Assembly (NCBI GenBank): GCA_004796425.1
Contig: QZLB01000210.1
Location: forward strand, 1 to 64,000
Direction of reading: 5' to 3'
Origin: Desulfobulbaceae bacterium
GTDB taxonomy: Bacteria > Desulfobacterota > Desulfobulbia > Desulfobulbales > Desulfocapsaceae
DNA: 64,000 nt
Part shown: in pieces, positions 26,762 through 35,463 of the stretch
Numbering within the stretch: position 1 is the first letter of the stretch
How the letters are laid out: every line of letters starts with the position of its first letter
Notes under the pieces: generated by a model
What the model saw: the letters and a program-made list of their open reading frames with translations, nothing else
Database searches by the model: none
What the model was told of the DNA's origin: nothing
Translations under genes and position numbers: made by a program

Positions 26762-27748
26762 ATGTATACTACGTTCTTCTCCCTTGATGAGAATCCGTTC
26801 TCCATTTCACCAAACCCACGGTATCTCTACAAAAGTTCTCAGCATATGGATGCACTGGCGCACCTTATGCACGGCATTGCCCCGGACGGTTGTATTACCT
26901 TATTGACCGGGGACGTCGGCACAGGCAAAACAACGATTTCGCGCTGTTTTATTGAGCAGGTTTCAGAATCTGCAACACTGGGTATCATCATTAATCCCAA
27001 AGCCTCAGGCAACGAGCTGCTGAATCTGGTATGCAAAGAGTTTGGTATTTCCTGCTCAGATGATCAGCCGACCTCCATCCCCGAACTAGTAAATCAAATA
27101 AACAACTATCTCCTTGATATTTACCGTGGCGGTGGCAACGCAATTCTGCTGATCGACGAGGCCCAGAACCTGGACATGGATTCTCTGGAGCTTTTACGAT
27201 TGTTAACCAATCTCGAAACAGATACCCACAAACTGCTCAAAATCATTCTGATTGGCCAGCCGGAGTTAAAAAACATCTTGAACCGGGAAGGGTTTCGACA
27301 AATAAATCAGCGGATCACCAGTCGATTCCACCTGACCCCATTTAGCCGAGAGGATGTGGCACGTTACATACAGCATCGGTTACAGACCGCTGGGGGAGAT
27401 AAGACCGATCGATTCAGCAAAGCTGCAGTTAGGGAAATACACCGGATAAGCAGCGGGATTCCCCGCCTTATCAACCTTTTGTGTAACCATTGCCTGATTG
27501 GAGCCTACGCCCATGGGGTGGCACGGGTAAACCGCACCATCGTCAGACGGGCAGCGCAGGAGATTTTCGATGAATCGATGGTTACACCCTCCATTTTCTC
27601 TCGACCATCCACCATCTTCCTGACCCTGGGACTGTTCGGAGTGATGGTCGTCTTTATAGAATACCTTCTGACCGGTCAATCATCCCTAATGCGGATTAAA
27701 GAACAACTCGTGACGCTCGCCAGTCGCTTTGGAGCACTTTCCCCATGA
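26762..27748 (+). CDS. gspA: ExeA-type AAA ATPase of type II secretion
   Basis: A 328-residue AAA+ protein that, with GspB, helps place the secretin in the outer membrane by working through peptidoglycan. ATG at 26762 gives the family's opening MYTTFFSLDENPFSISPNPR; a TTG at 26741 would add 7 residues. Walker A is GDVGTGKTT (50-58), Walker B AILLIDEAQNL, and sensor/arginine segments QINQRITSRFHL follow. One membrane helix lies near the C-terminus (FLTLGLFGVMVVFIEYLL); the peptidoglycan-binding tail of longer ExeA proteins is missing, so the chain ends soon after the helix. gspB follows 99 bases later. Confidence 0.9.
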   Translation: MYTTFFSLDENPFSISPNPRYLYKSSQHMDALAHLMHGIAPDGCITLLTGDVGTGKTTISRCFIEQVSESATLGIIINPKASGNELLNLVCKEFGISCSDDQPTSIPELVNQINNYLLDIYRGGGNAILLIDEAQNLDMDSLELLRLLTNLETDTHKLLKIILIGQPELKNILNREGFRQINQRITSRFHLTPFSREDVARYIQHRLQTAGGDKTDRFSKAAVREIHRISSGIPRLINLLCNHCLIGAYAHGVARVNRTIVRRAAQEIFDESMVTPSIFSRPSTIFLTLGLFGVMVVFIEYLLTGQSSLMRIKEQLVTLASRFGALSP

Positions 27749-27847
27749 AGCGCTGGATTATGAAAGCAAATAGATTGGACCCGCGTGAAAAGATATCGAT
27801 CACAATAAATTTGGCTGAAAACAAATATTGAACAGGAACACGTACGT

Positions 27848-28477
27848 ATGTCCTACATTCTTGATGCACTGAAGAAAGCAAACCAGGAGCGTAATCTTCA
27901 TGTGGACAATCCCGACCATGAAGCATTTATCGCCGATGAGCATCCAGCAGAATCGCCCCCTCGTTCGCGAGCCAAATTTCTGATCCCGACCTTGCTGCTG
28001 TTAACCTTGACCGGGGTTGGCTTCATGTTGCTGAAACCTCACAAAACATCGGTAGAGAATAAACCGGAGCAATCGGAGCTACCGCCTCCCACTGCAATTT
28101 ATGAAACAGAACCCGTCCCGGACCAGCGGGTAGTCCCTTCTCAAAAGAAAATAGTCGAAGAACCCCCTCAAAGGGTCGACATTGAACCGGAAAAAGTGGC
28201 ACGACCGGTTGGTCAATCCCCCTCAGCAATCGAAAGCAGAACTTTTGAAGTACCTCTTTTAGACTCGCTGCCCTTTAACATACAATCATCAGTTCCTGAA
28301 ATGCAGTTCAGCGGACATGTTTACTCCAGCCAGCCATCAGGACGAATGATTATGATTAATCGCTCGATCCTGAGGGAAAAGGAATACTTCAGCGAGACCC
28401 TGCAGGTGCATGAAATAACTCCAGAGGGAATTATTTTCAAGTATCGGGACGACTATTTCAGAGTGGTGCTGTTCTAA
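27848..28477 (+). CDS. gspB: GspB-like type II secretion protein
   Basis: A 209-residue partner of GspA. The N-terminus MSYILDALKKANQERN is the GspB/PulB hallmark, followed by a Pro-rich basic stretch, one membrane helix (about 43-60, FLIPTLLLLTLTGVGFML), a long Pro/Glu-rich periplasmic linker, and a small C-terminal domain (about 145-209) with FSGHVYSSQPSGRMIMINRS, a secretin-interacting fold. It is convergent with the flavin/Fe-S gene, whose stop is only 19 bases away. Confidence 0.9.
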   Translation: MSYILDALKKANQERNLHVDNPDHEAFIADEHPAESPPRSRAKFLIPTLLLLTLTGVGFMLLKPHKTSVENKPEQSELPPPTAIYETEPVPDQRVVPSQKKIVEEPPQRVDIEPEKVARPVGQSPSAIESRTFEVPLLDSLPFNIQSSVPEMQFSGHVYSSQPSGRMIMINRSILREKEYFSETLQVHEITPEGIIFKYRDDYFRVVLF

Positions 28478-28496
28478 ACCGTCATATTCACCACAA

Positions 28497-31328
28497 CTAC
28501 TGCCAACGAGGTTGAGAAACTTCATCTACCAGGTGGAGTATGGAGCGGTATGGAATTCCACCATGCAAGGAGAGACCGATCTCACAGGTTTTACTGGTCG
28601 AGTAACCCGCCTCACAAGAACAGACATGCTGATCAAGCCCTGCCAACGCAGACTCGTTGAGTTCGGGAAAATTGAACCCCCGATCCCCGGCAAAACCACA
28701 ACAATAGATATCCTCTGGCCAGACCACCTCAGTGGCGCATGCAGAGGCAAGTTCGTACAACCGTCGCTCGAGTCCCATTTTTCTGGTGCTGCAGGTCGGG
28801 TGGACCGCAATCTTGATATCCTTTCTGGCAAACAGCAGTCGCTCCATCAAAAAAGATAAGACAAACTCAATCGGCTCATACAGTGACAACCGTTCATCCA
28901 GCATTGCTTTCATCCGCTGCAGACAGGGTGATGTATCACAAAGCACCGGAATTCTCCCGGAATCTGTGGCGCGTAGAAGCTTTTCAGAGAGCTCAGCTGA
29001 CTTTTTATCCGCTTCTTCCATGAAGCCTTTGCTTTCAAATGCCTGACCACAACAGAGATTCCCCAGATCATCAGGATAAATGATGTCATAACCCGCTTTT
29101 TTAAGTAATGACACAGTGGTGGTTGGTAGATCATCACGCTCGCTCTCCTGGCGGGAGGGGCCACTCATACTGCGTGAAGCACAACTGGGAAAGTATACCA
29201 CCTGAAGAGACGTACCAGACCCGGGCGCAACCGGGCGGATCGTGTTAACCCCCGAGGGCATCTCTCTGTTCCAGAGGGGAATCAAATCAAAACTTATCTT
29301 CCGGGCCAAACCTGAAGCTTGTTCCATAAACTCGGTGCCCACATAGCGGTGCACAAGATCTACGCCATTGAGAACTCCACTAATCGCATAGGCCAACTTG
29401 CTGAAATTCCTACCCACCGAACCAGCCACCTTAAAGGCTAATGCACCGTGTGCTTCTTCGCGCAGGGTTTTAACAAGTTTGCCCGTATCGATCCCTACCG
29501 GGCAACGGGTACCACACAACCCATCAGCAGCGCAGGTATCGATTCCAGGATATTGGTACAATCGGGTGAATCTGCTGAGACCGAAACTTTTACCCTCTGC
29601 TGCCAGGCGCCTGCTGATTTCCCGTCTACCGGCGATTCTCTGGCGCGGTGTGAAGCTGAGATCACGTGAAGGACAGACCGGCTCACAAAACCCGCATTCG
29701 ATGCATTTATCAGCAATCTCATGGGTTGCTGGTAACGGCTTGAGGTTTTTAATATGGGCTTCGGCATCCTCGTTGATTATTACACCGGGATTAAGCAGAT
29801 TGTCCGGGTCAAAGAGGTCCTTGATCTCTTTCATCAAAGAAAAGGCAGCACGTCCCCATTCTTTTTCTACAAACGGTGCCATGTTTCTCCCGGTACCGTG
29901 TTCAGCTTTCAAGGATCCGTCATACGTTTCAACGACCATATCAACAACATCGCTCATAAAATCTCTATAACGGGCAACCTCTGATTGAATAGAGAAATCC
30001 TGTGTAAAGACAAAATGCAGGTTACCTTCAAAAGCATGACCAAAAATAATTGCTTCATGATAGCGGTACTTTTCAAACAAGCCCTGGAGTTCAAGAGCCG
30101 CGGCCGCTAAATTCTCGGTTGGAAAAGCCACGTCTTCAATGATCACAGTCGTACCCGTCTCTCTTACTGCCCCGACTGCGGGAAACAGACCTTTTCTAAT
30201 TTTCCACAGTGATTGATATTCGGCCTCGACATCGGTAAACTCAACCGGCCTGATCGTTTCAAACTCTGACAAACACTGGACAATACCATCGATCTGAACC
30301 GGCAACTCAGAAGCAGATTCTGCTCTGGTCTCAATCAACAGCGCGGTCACCTCCTTGTCCAGCTCTTTCAGGAAAGTGGGCATCCCTTCCTTGTTCTCAA
30401 CAGAGGCAAGACTTGCCCGGTCCATGAGCTCGGCGGCCGCGACTGGTTGCTGTCTGAGCAGCGGAATCGCCCGACAGGCGTCTTCCATATTGCGAAACAA
30501 AACGAGCGCGCTCGCTTTATCACGATACTCCGGAACCGTTTGATAGATAGAATCGGCAATGAACGCCAGGGTCCCTTCGGAGCCGATCATCAGGTGAGCC
30601 ATGATGTCAATGGGATCATCGAAATCAAGAAAGGCGTTCAAGGCATATCCGGTGGTGTTCTTGATCTTGAACTTATAGCGTATCCGCTCCTCAAGATCCG
30701 GGCCATTAAGGATGCGTTGTCGAATGGCCGCCAAACCGTCAAGCAACTCTCTGTGGCTTTTTTTGAAACTCGCCACACTGGCGGTATCACCGGTATCTAC
30801 AACCGTACCATCCACCATGATCAGCCTGATACTTTCCAGAGTTTGATAGCTGTTCTGCTCAACCCCGCAGCACATGCCGCTGGCATTATTAGCCAAAATT
30901 CCACCAATTTTGGCACTGTCGATCGAAGCGGGATCCGGTCCAATTTTTCGGTCAAATGGGGCCAGCTGACGATTTACTTCCCCGCCAACAATCCCTGGTT
31001 GGACCTGGACAAACTTCGCCTCATCGTAAACCCGCAGACGATCCCACCCCCGTCCCATTCTCATCAGAATGCTGTCGGTGATCGACTGGCCGGAGAGGCT
31101 GGTACCGGCAGCCCTGAAAGTAACCGGCAGTTTTCGAGCCCGAGCTTCCTTCAGTACAAGACGTACCTCATCTTCATGCTCCACATCGATGATGATTTCG
31201 GGTACCAGTTTGTAAAAGCTCGCATCCACGCCGATGGCTACTTTCTTCAAAGGGTCAGTGATAATATTTTTTGGGGGAAGAAACCGGGAAACGGCTCTTT
31301 GAAATTCCTTGTATTGTTCCTTAACCAT
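28497..31328 (-). CDS. FAD-binding/Fe-S oxidoreductase, D-lactate or glycolate dehydrogenase type
   Basis: A 943-residue fusion. The N-terminal half (about 1-510) is a PCMH-type FAD domain plus the GlcD-like C-terminal part, with VTFRAAGTSLSGQSI, PDPASIDSAKIGGILANNASG and SEGTLAFIADS. Then come two 4Fe-4S motifs, CIECGFCEPVCPS and CAADGLCGTRCPV, and finally two CCG domains (NLCCGQAF; YCCGFAGDRG) as in GlpC/HdrD-like proteins. This is the layout of the 'Dld-II' flavin/iron-sulfur dehydrogenases that oxidise D-lactate or other 2-hydroxyacids and pass electrons to quinone or a redox complex. ATG at 31328 (GAGG upstream) is preferred to TTG at 31337. It stands alone, without a lactate permease or transferase nearby. 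Confidence 0.9.
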   Translation of the reverse strand: MVKEQYKEFQRAVSRFLPPKNIITDPLKKVAIGVDASFYKLVPEIIIDVEHEDEVRLVLKEARARKLPVTFRAAGTSLSGQSITDSILMRMGRGWDRLRVYDEAKFVQVQPGIVGGEVNRQLAPFDRKIGPDPASIDSAKIGGILANNASGMCCGVEQNSYQTLESIRLIMVDGTVVDTGDTASVASFKKSHRELLDGLAAIRQRILNGPDLEERIRYKFKIKNTTGYALNAFLDFDDPIDIMAHLMIGSEGTLAFIADSIYQTVPEYRDKASALVLFRNMEDACRAIPLLRQQPVAAAELMDRASLASVENKEGMPTFLKELDKEVTALLIETRAESASELPVQIDGIVQCLSEFETIRPVEFTDVEAEYQSLWKIRKGLFPAVGAVRETGTTVIIEDVAFPTENLAAAALELQGLFEKYRYHEAIIFGHAFEGNLHFVFTQDFSIQSEVARYRDFMSDVVDMVVETYDGSLKAEHGTGRNMAPFVEKEWGRAAFSLMKEIKDLFDPDNLLNPGVIINEDAEAHIKNLKPLPATHEIADKCIECGFCEPVCPSRDLSFTPRQRIAGRREISRRLAAEGKSFGLSRFTRLYQYPGIDTCAADGLCGTRCPVGIDTGKLVKTLREEAHGALAFKVAGSVGRNFSKLAYAISGVLNGVDLVHRYVGTEFMEQASGLARKISFDLIPLWNREMPSGVNTIRPVAPGSGTSLQVVYFPSCASRSMSGPSRQESERDDLPTTTVSLLKKAGYDIIYPDDLGNLCCGQAFESKGFMEEADKKSAELSEKLLRATDSGRIPVLCDTSPCLQRMKAMLDERLSLYEPIEFVLSFLMERLLFARKDIKIAVHPTCSTRKMGLERRLYELASACATEVVWPEDIYCCGFAGDRGFNFPELNESALAGLDQHVCSCEAGYSTSKTCEIGLSLHGGIPYRSILHLVDEVSQPRWQ

Positions 31329-31404
31329 TAATGACAACCTCTATAATGAGAATTAATATCAAGTGAAACAATATCGCATCTATACAATGAACTCAAGTCT
31401 CATT

Positions 31405-31500
31405 CCACGCTTTCTCGGCAGGGAAAGAGAAATGTCTCCAGACCGCAAAGCCGGAAACCACAAAAACTATTGAAATTTCTTGGAATCTACGTTACAGGTG
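31405..31500 (+). promoter_or_regulatory. Candidate structured leader, GEMM (c-di-GMP-I)-like
   Basis: Upstream of the DRR-repeat gene, CGGC (31416-31419) can pair with GCCG (31450-31453) around a small hairpin GAGA-AATG-TCTC (31427-31438), with an unpaired AGGGAAA on the left and GACCGCAAA on the right. The string GCAAAGCC (31445-31452) and this topology recall the first half of cyclic-di-GMP-I riboswitches. The second stem and its tetraloop receptor are not convincing, so this is tentative. Confidence 0.3.
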
Positions 31501-31529
31501 TCTGCATTGAGCAAGGTAGAGAAGAGAAG

Positions 31530-31817
31530 ATGAACATGAAAGACTCAAAAATATGGAGTGGGGTTGACCGACGTTCCGGTGACCGGTGTCGAAGAAGCGG
31601 TACAGACAGACGGGTATCCGGTGAACGAAGAGTAGACCGCCGAGGTGCTACCTCAAGCAAGAAGCGAGGCCTGAAGGCGTGGGTTCGTACACTCACCAAT
31701 CCGCGCCTCGGTGTTGACCGAAGGAAAGGAGTTGACCAACGCGCAGGTGACAGCAGAAGGGATATCAAAATCAACTCCCTGCTCACCCAGGAAGAATTGT
31801 CCGACCTCCTCAAGTAG
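31530..31817 (+). CDS. Small arginine-rich DRR-repeat protein
   Basis: A 95-residue protein of unknown function, starting at the ATG at 31530 (GAAGAGAAG just upstream) rather than at the in-frame start 60 bases earlier. Residues 10-39 and 70-80 repeat a (G/S)xDRR-type unit (GVDRRSGD, SGTDRRVSG, ERRVDRRG, GVDRRKGVDQR), so charge is very high and no membrane segment exists. The last 15 residues, INSLLTQEELSDLLK, resemble the N-terminal CheY-binding peptide of FliM (consensus-like LSQ-EIDALL). It could be a small adaptor or nucleic-acid-binding protein. Stands alone, 200 bases from its divergent neighbour. Confidence 0.7.
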   Translation: MNMKDSKIWSGVDRRSGDRCRRSGTDRRVSGERRVDRRGATSSKKRGLKAWVRTLTNPRLGVDRRKGVDQRAGDSRRDIKINSLLTQEELSDLLK

Positions 31818-31919
31818 TACGCTCCTCTTTATATCGCATCAGGGTAACCAAAGTGACCATGCTCCGCCCTCGTGCGTCGAATTCCCATTTGCCGTAAATC
31901 ACGCCGCTGAGTATACTGG

Positions 31920-32492
31920 ATGTTGATTATCAATATCATCAAATCAACACCAATGAATAGATCCTCACACTATAACTCACCGCTTATGGACACCATTCAG
32001 GCCGAAGCTGCCGTTGCCGTAATCCAAGCTCGGCTAACGGACCATACGGTTTTATTACTGCGTCGTGCCCGCAGCCCCAAAGACCCATGGTCCGGGCACT
32101 TCGCCTTTCCAGGTGGAAGACAGGAAACCAGTGATCGTGACCTCTACATGACCTGTGTCAGGGAAACCGAAGAAGAAACCGGAATTTTGCTTGAGAAACA
32201 GTGGTTGAGGGAGACCTTACCCATCAGAGCTGCAGGGAGAAACGTCCAGGCACCGGTACAGGTGCAACCCTACCTGTTCGAACTTGATTTCAGACCGGAT
32301 GTGGTTGTTGAAGAAAAAGAAATAGATAGTTACCACTGGCTCGATCTTCATCATTTTAGAAACCCTGAAAACCATATTCATACAGAAATTATGCCAGGCA
32401 GGTTCTTTCCCGCCTATCCACTCTTGGACTATTATATATGGGGGTTCACGTACCTCCTGCTGAGCGATTTGTTTCCAGTAACTGCTGATTAA
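31920..32492 (+). CDS. Nudix hydrolase, CoA-pyrophosphatase-like
   Basis: Cytoplasmic Nudix-fold pyrophosphatase of up to 190 residues. The Nudix helix is FPGGRQETSDRDLYMTCVRE followed by TEEETGI, in which RExxEExG is intact and the spacing from GG to RE is one residue off the general consensus, close to the coenzyme A diphosphatase style; LLRRARSPKDPWSGHFAF upstream supports that group. No ribosome site is clear: starts at 31920, 31953 (MNRSSHYNS) and 31986 are all possible. Substrate therefore uncertain. No operon partner is evident. Confidence 0.85.
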   Translation: MLIINIIKSTPMNRSSHYNSPLMDTIQAEAAVAVIQARLTDHTVLLLRRARSPKDPWSGHFAFPGGRQETSDRDLYMTCVRETEEETGILLEKQWLRETLPIRAAGRNVQAPVQVQPYLFELDFRPDVVVEEKEIDSYHWLDLHHFRNPENHIHTEIMPGRFFPAYPLLDYYIWGFTYLLLSDLFPVTAD

Positions 32493-32706
32493 TGACCTGC
32501 AGACCACTTGACTCGTTGGTCTTCGCAATACAGACTCCTTAGCGCTTTGTTTTTACTTGATTTTTCTGGCAAATTATCACTCAAAAAAGCTGCTTCCAGC
32601 TACAGAAGCCAGCAAGCCAAAGGATACAAAGTTCTTTCTCGTCGGTCCCAAAATCATGCTTATCGTAATGAACTAATGTCGTACAACCCATTCGACTATT
32701 GATGAT

Positions 32707-34482
32707 ATGGATATCTGGATCATTTCCGCAATACTACTGCTTACCCTTTACCTGCTGGTAACGGAGGTAATCTCGGTCGACCTTTCAGCCATTGGCATCA
32801 TGGTTTTGCTGGTGGTTTTTGGCATCCTTACACCAAAAGAGACCGTTTCTGGCTTTGCCAATCCAGCGGTCATTACCGTTGCCGCAATGTTTGTCGTCAG
32901 TAAGGGGTTGATGAGGACCGGTGGTATCGAGTTTCTCGGCAGGCAGATTATCAAGGTGGCCCGGAAGAATATCAGCGCCGCTCTGGCACTAATTCTGGTC
33001 TCCGTGGCTCTCTCTTCGGCATTCATCAATAACACACCGATTGTTATCTTGTTCATCCCCGTTGTCATGGCGATGTGCTGCGAGTTGGGCCTAAGTCCGT
33101 CAAAGTTTTTGATACCAGTATCTTATGCCTCGATACTCGCTGGTACCTGTACCTTGATCGGTACGTCGACCAATATCATTATCAGTGACCTCAGTGCGCA
33201 ACTCGGTTACGGCGCATTGTCTATTTTCGAGCTCTCGGTAATTGGCGTACCTATCGCCATTTTTGGGCTCATTTTTTTGATCTTTGCAGCCCCCCGGCTC
33301 CTTCCTGATCTGGCCAACCCCACCTGCCAACTGCAGACCGATGAGCATCGCAGGTACCTTGCCGAATTAAAAATTCTTGATAACAGCAAGCTGATCGGCA
33401 CCCATCCACTCGAACTGTTTTCGGACAAATTTCCAGACATTGAAGTGATTGAACTGATCAGTAATGACCGGATTTACCAACCGGCCCGGGATACCAAACT
33501 GGTGAATGGTGGTGATATCCTGCTGGTCAAAGGAACGCTCAATGATCTGGTTGGTGCCCTGCACGTGGATGGTATCGAACTCCCTTCGACTGAAAACGGT
33601 CTTGCCCTCGGTGCCCAGAAGGATGCGCCCATCGTCGTTGAATTGCTGATCGCCCCCGGGTCGACACTCGCCGGTCGCCGCCTTCATAAAACAGAGCTTG
33701 CCCGAGATCCAGAAATCAACATTATTGCCGTCAAACGACAGAATCTGCACCTGGCAGAACGCCAGATTAGTGATATCAGACTGAAGAATGGTGATGTCCT
33801 GCTTGTCTGGTGTTCCGACTCCAAACTCAAGCACCTGAGATCAGAACGCGATTACTTGATTATTGAGGATGTCTATGAGGAAATTGTGCATAAGCGAAAA
33901 GCGGTCTGGGCCATCGTTAATTTCGTGTGCATGATTGGTACTGCAACCCTGGGTCTTGCTGATATTATGACCTGCGCGCTGACCGCCGCTTTCTTAATGA
34001 TTATTACAGGCTGTCTCCAGATGCGTGATGCCTACCGTTCGCTGCAGGGAGATGTGCTGTTGCTCATTGCCGGAACGATTGCCCTTGGTATCGGTATGCA
34101 GAAAACAGGGGCCAGTCAGCTTTATGCGGAATATTTTTTGAGCCTTTTCTCAGGCGCCACTCCGACCATTGTACTTGGGGGTATCATTCTCTTGACCAGT
34201 TTCAGCACGCAGATACTCAGCAATAACGCCACTGCGGTCCTGCTGTTGCCCATCGCCATCTCCACGGCTCAGGGAATAGGTGTTGATCCCAAACCCTTTA
34301 TTATTGGGGTGTGCATTGGCGCAAGCGCCTGTTTCGCCACTCCGGTCGGTTATCAGACCAATCTGATGGTACACGGCCCGGGTGGTTATCGTTTCCTGGA
34401 TTATTTCAGGCTCGGTGTACCGTTGAACCTGTTCGTGGTCGCGACCGGGATGTTGCTCATCCCGGTCATCTGGCCATTTTAG
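32707..34482 (+). CDS. SLC13/DASS-type transporter with TrkA-C regulatory domains
   Basis: A 591-residue inner-membrane carrier. Two sets of hydrophobic helices (about 1-205 and 395-590) flank a soluble middle region (about 215-385) made of two RCK_C/TrkA-C-like domains (VIELISNDRIYQPARDTKLVNGGDIL; EINIIAVKRQNLHL). The helix repeats carry SNT-like hallmarks: INNTPIVILFIPVVM in the first half and SNNATAVLLLPIAIS plus ATPVGYQTNLMVHGPGGY in the second. This is the layout of bacterial SLC13 permeases for dicarboxylates, sulfate or other anions. The anion carried is not deducible. ATG at 32707 has only weak ribosome-site support. Confidence 0.88.
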   Translation: MDIWIISAILLLTLYLLVTEVISVDLSAIGIMVLLVVFGILTPKETVSGFANPAVITVAAMFVVSKGLMRTGGIEFLGRQIIKVARKNISAALALILVSVALSSAFINNTPIVILFIPVVMAMCCELGLSPSKFLIPVSYASILAGTCTLIGTSTNIIISDLSAQLGYGALSIFELSVIGVPIAIFGLIFLIFAAPRLLPDLANPTCQLQTDEHRRYLAELKILDNSKLIGTHPLELFSDKFPDIEVIELISNDRIYQPARDTKLVNGGDILLVKGTLNDLVGALHVDGIELPSTENGLALGAQKDAPIVVELLIAPGSTLAGRRLHKTELARDPEINIIAVKRQNLHLAERQISDIRLKNGDVLLVWCSDSKLKHLRSERDYLIIEDVYEEIVHKRKAVWAIVNFVCMIGTATLGLADIMTCALTAAFLMIITGCLQMRDAYRSLQGDVLLLIAGTIALGIGMQKTGASQLYAEYFLSLFSGATPTIVLGGIILLTSFSTQILSNNATAVLLLPIAISTAQGIGVDPKPFIIGVCIGASACFATPVGYQTNLMVHGPGGYRFLDYFRLGVPLNLFVVATGMLLIPVIWPF

Positions 34483-34490
34483 ATGGGTAG

Positions 34491-34526
34491 CAACCACGGG
34501 CAATCGTTATAAATGCACGTGGGTTG
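34491..34526. terminator. Imperfect hairpin between convergent genes
   Basis: CAACCACG (34491-34498) can pair with CGTGGGTTG (34518-34526) leaving one bulged base, in the 64-bp gap between the SLC13 transporter and the leftward barrel gene. There is no T-run, so termination is only suggested. Confidence 0.35.
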
Positions 34527-34546
34527 TAATTGAAGGGGGGTGACAG

Positions 34547-35248
34547 TTAGAAATTATAAATCAGCATAACTGAAGCCACGGGATAATATTGATATGGCTC
34601 CAGCTCATCTTCAATTTCCTTTTCCTGATCCGCAAGAAACGCGCGTACTTCAGAAATACCATTGATGTCAATCGGTCCATTAACCCGAAGCCCTGTGACA
34701 TCTGGTGCCCCTTGGAACATCACTCCCAATTCACAGGCAAATCCCAGTCCGGGTTCACCGCTGTTACTTCGCCAACCAATGCCAAGGTACGGAGCAACTG
34801 GGTTGAACTCGACATCTCCTGATATTGATACCAGGGTTCGATAGGCCGCATACTGAGAGAACTCGGAAGGAATGGCACTCCCGCTGATCACCCCCGTGGC
34901 ACCAATTACATTATTATTGAGAAATAGTCCGCCACTGACATGAAAACCGCCGCCAAACGGATGCCAGTCAAGAATTGCTGAAATAGAATTAAATTCTGGT
35001 TCAAACTCATAATCGATATCACCGATGGTAGAATCGAAGGAGTAAGTGAGGTAGTTGAACCCACCGCGGATTCTCAGACCATCAATGATAGCCCCGCTCA
35101 CCTCAACCCCGGGTCCCAGGGTCCCAATTTTCACTGTTGCACCCAGCGTTTCAGAAGATGCCATTGCCGAACGACTACCGGTCTGAAGATTTAAAAGAAG
35201 AATAAGTGCGATTGTCAGTATCGTAATAATTGTTCTACGTGTGATCAT
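34547..35248 (-). CDS. Outer-membrane beta-barrel protein, unknown function
   Basis: A 233-residue exported protein. Residues 1-30 are a signal peptide (ITILTIALILLLNLQTG, ending in SAMA). The mature chain alternates polar and hydrophobic residues in strand-length pieces (LRIRGGFNYLTYSF, FHVSGGLFLNNNVIG, VAPYLGIGWRSN, LGFACELGVMFQG) and ends in VMLIYNF, the C-terminal aromatic of outer-membrane barrels. An acidic helical loop (about 205-218, FLADQEKEIEDELEP) sits before the last strand. It probably folds as an eight-stranded barrel. No named family was recognised. It is divergent from nothing and stands alone. Confidence 0.75.
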   Translation of the reverse strand: MITRRTIITILTIALILLLNLQTGSRSAMASSETLGATVKIGTLGPGVEVSGAIIDGLRIRGGFNYLTYSFDSTIGDIDYEFEPEFNSISAILDWHPFGGGFHVSGGLFLNNNVIGATGVISGSAIPSEFSQYAAYRTLVSISGDVEFNPVAPYLGIGWRSNSGEPGLGFACELGVMFQGAPDVTGLRVNGPIDINGISEVRAFLADQEKEIEDELEPYQYYPVASVMLIYNF

Positions 35249-35463
35249 GCCATGCTCTCATCGAATTTTAATCGTGATGCTGCCAGGGGATCTTCCCTGT
35301 GCAGCTCTTCTTCACGTGAGCATAATACATGGATTCATTAGAAAAACAACAAAGGAATGGGTCGGCTGCCAAACAGGCGCTGCCGTCACAGGCAGTGAGT
35401 TTGGTGGGAAACGGGAAAGTAGTGAACGCTTATACCACTCAACAGAGAAAAGCTACCAATAAA

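Noticed and set aside
32508-32702. Small rightward ORF between the Nudix and SLC13 genes
   Set aside because: Weak start, no ribosome site and composition unlike the neighbours.
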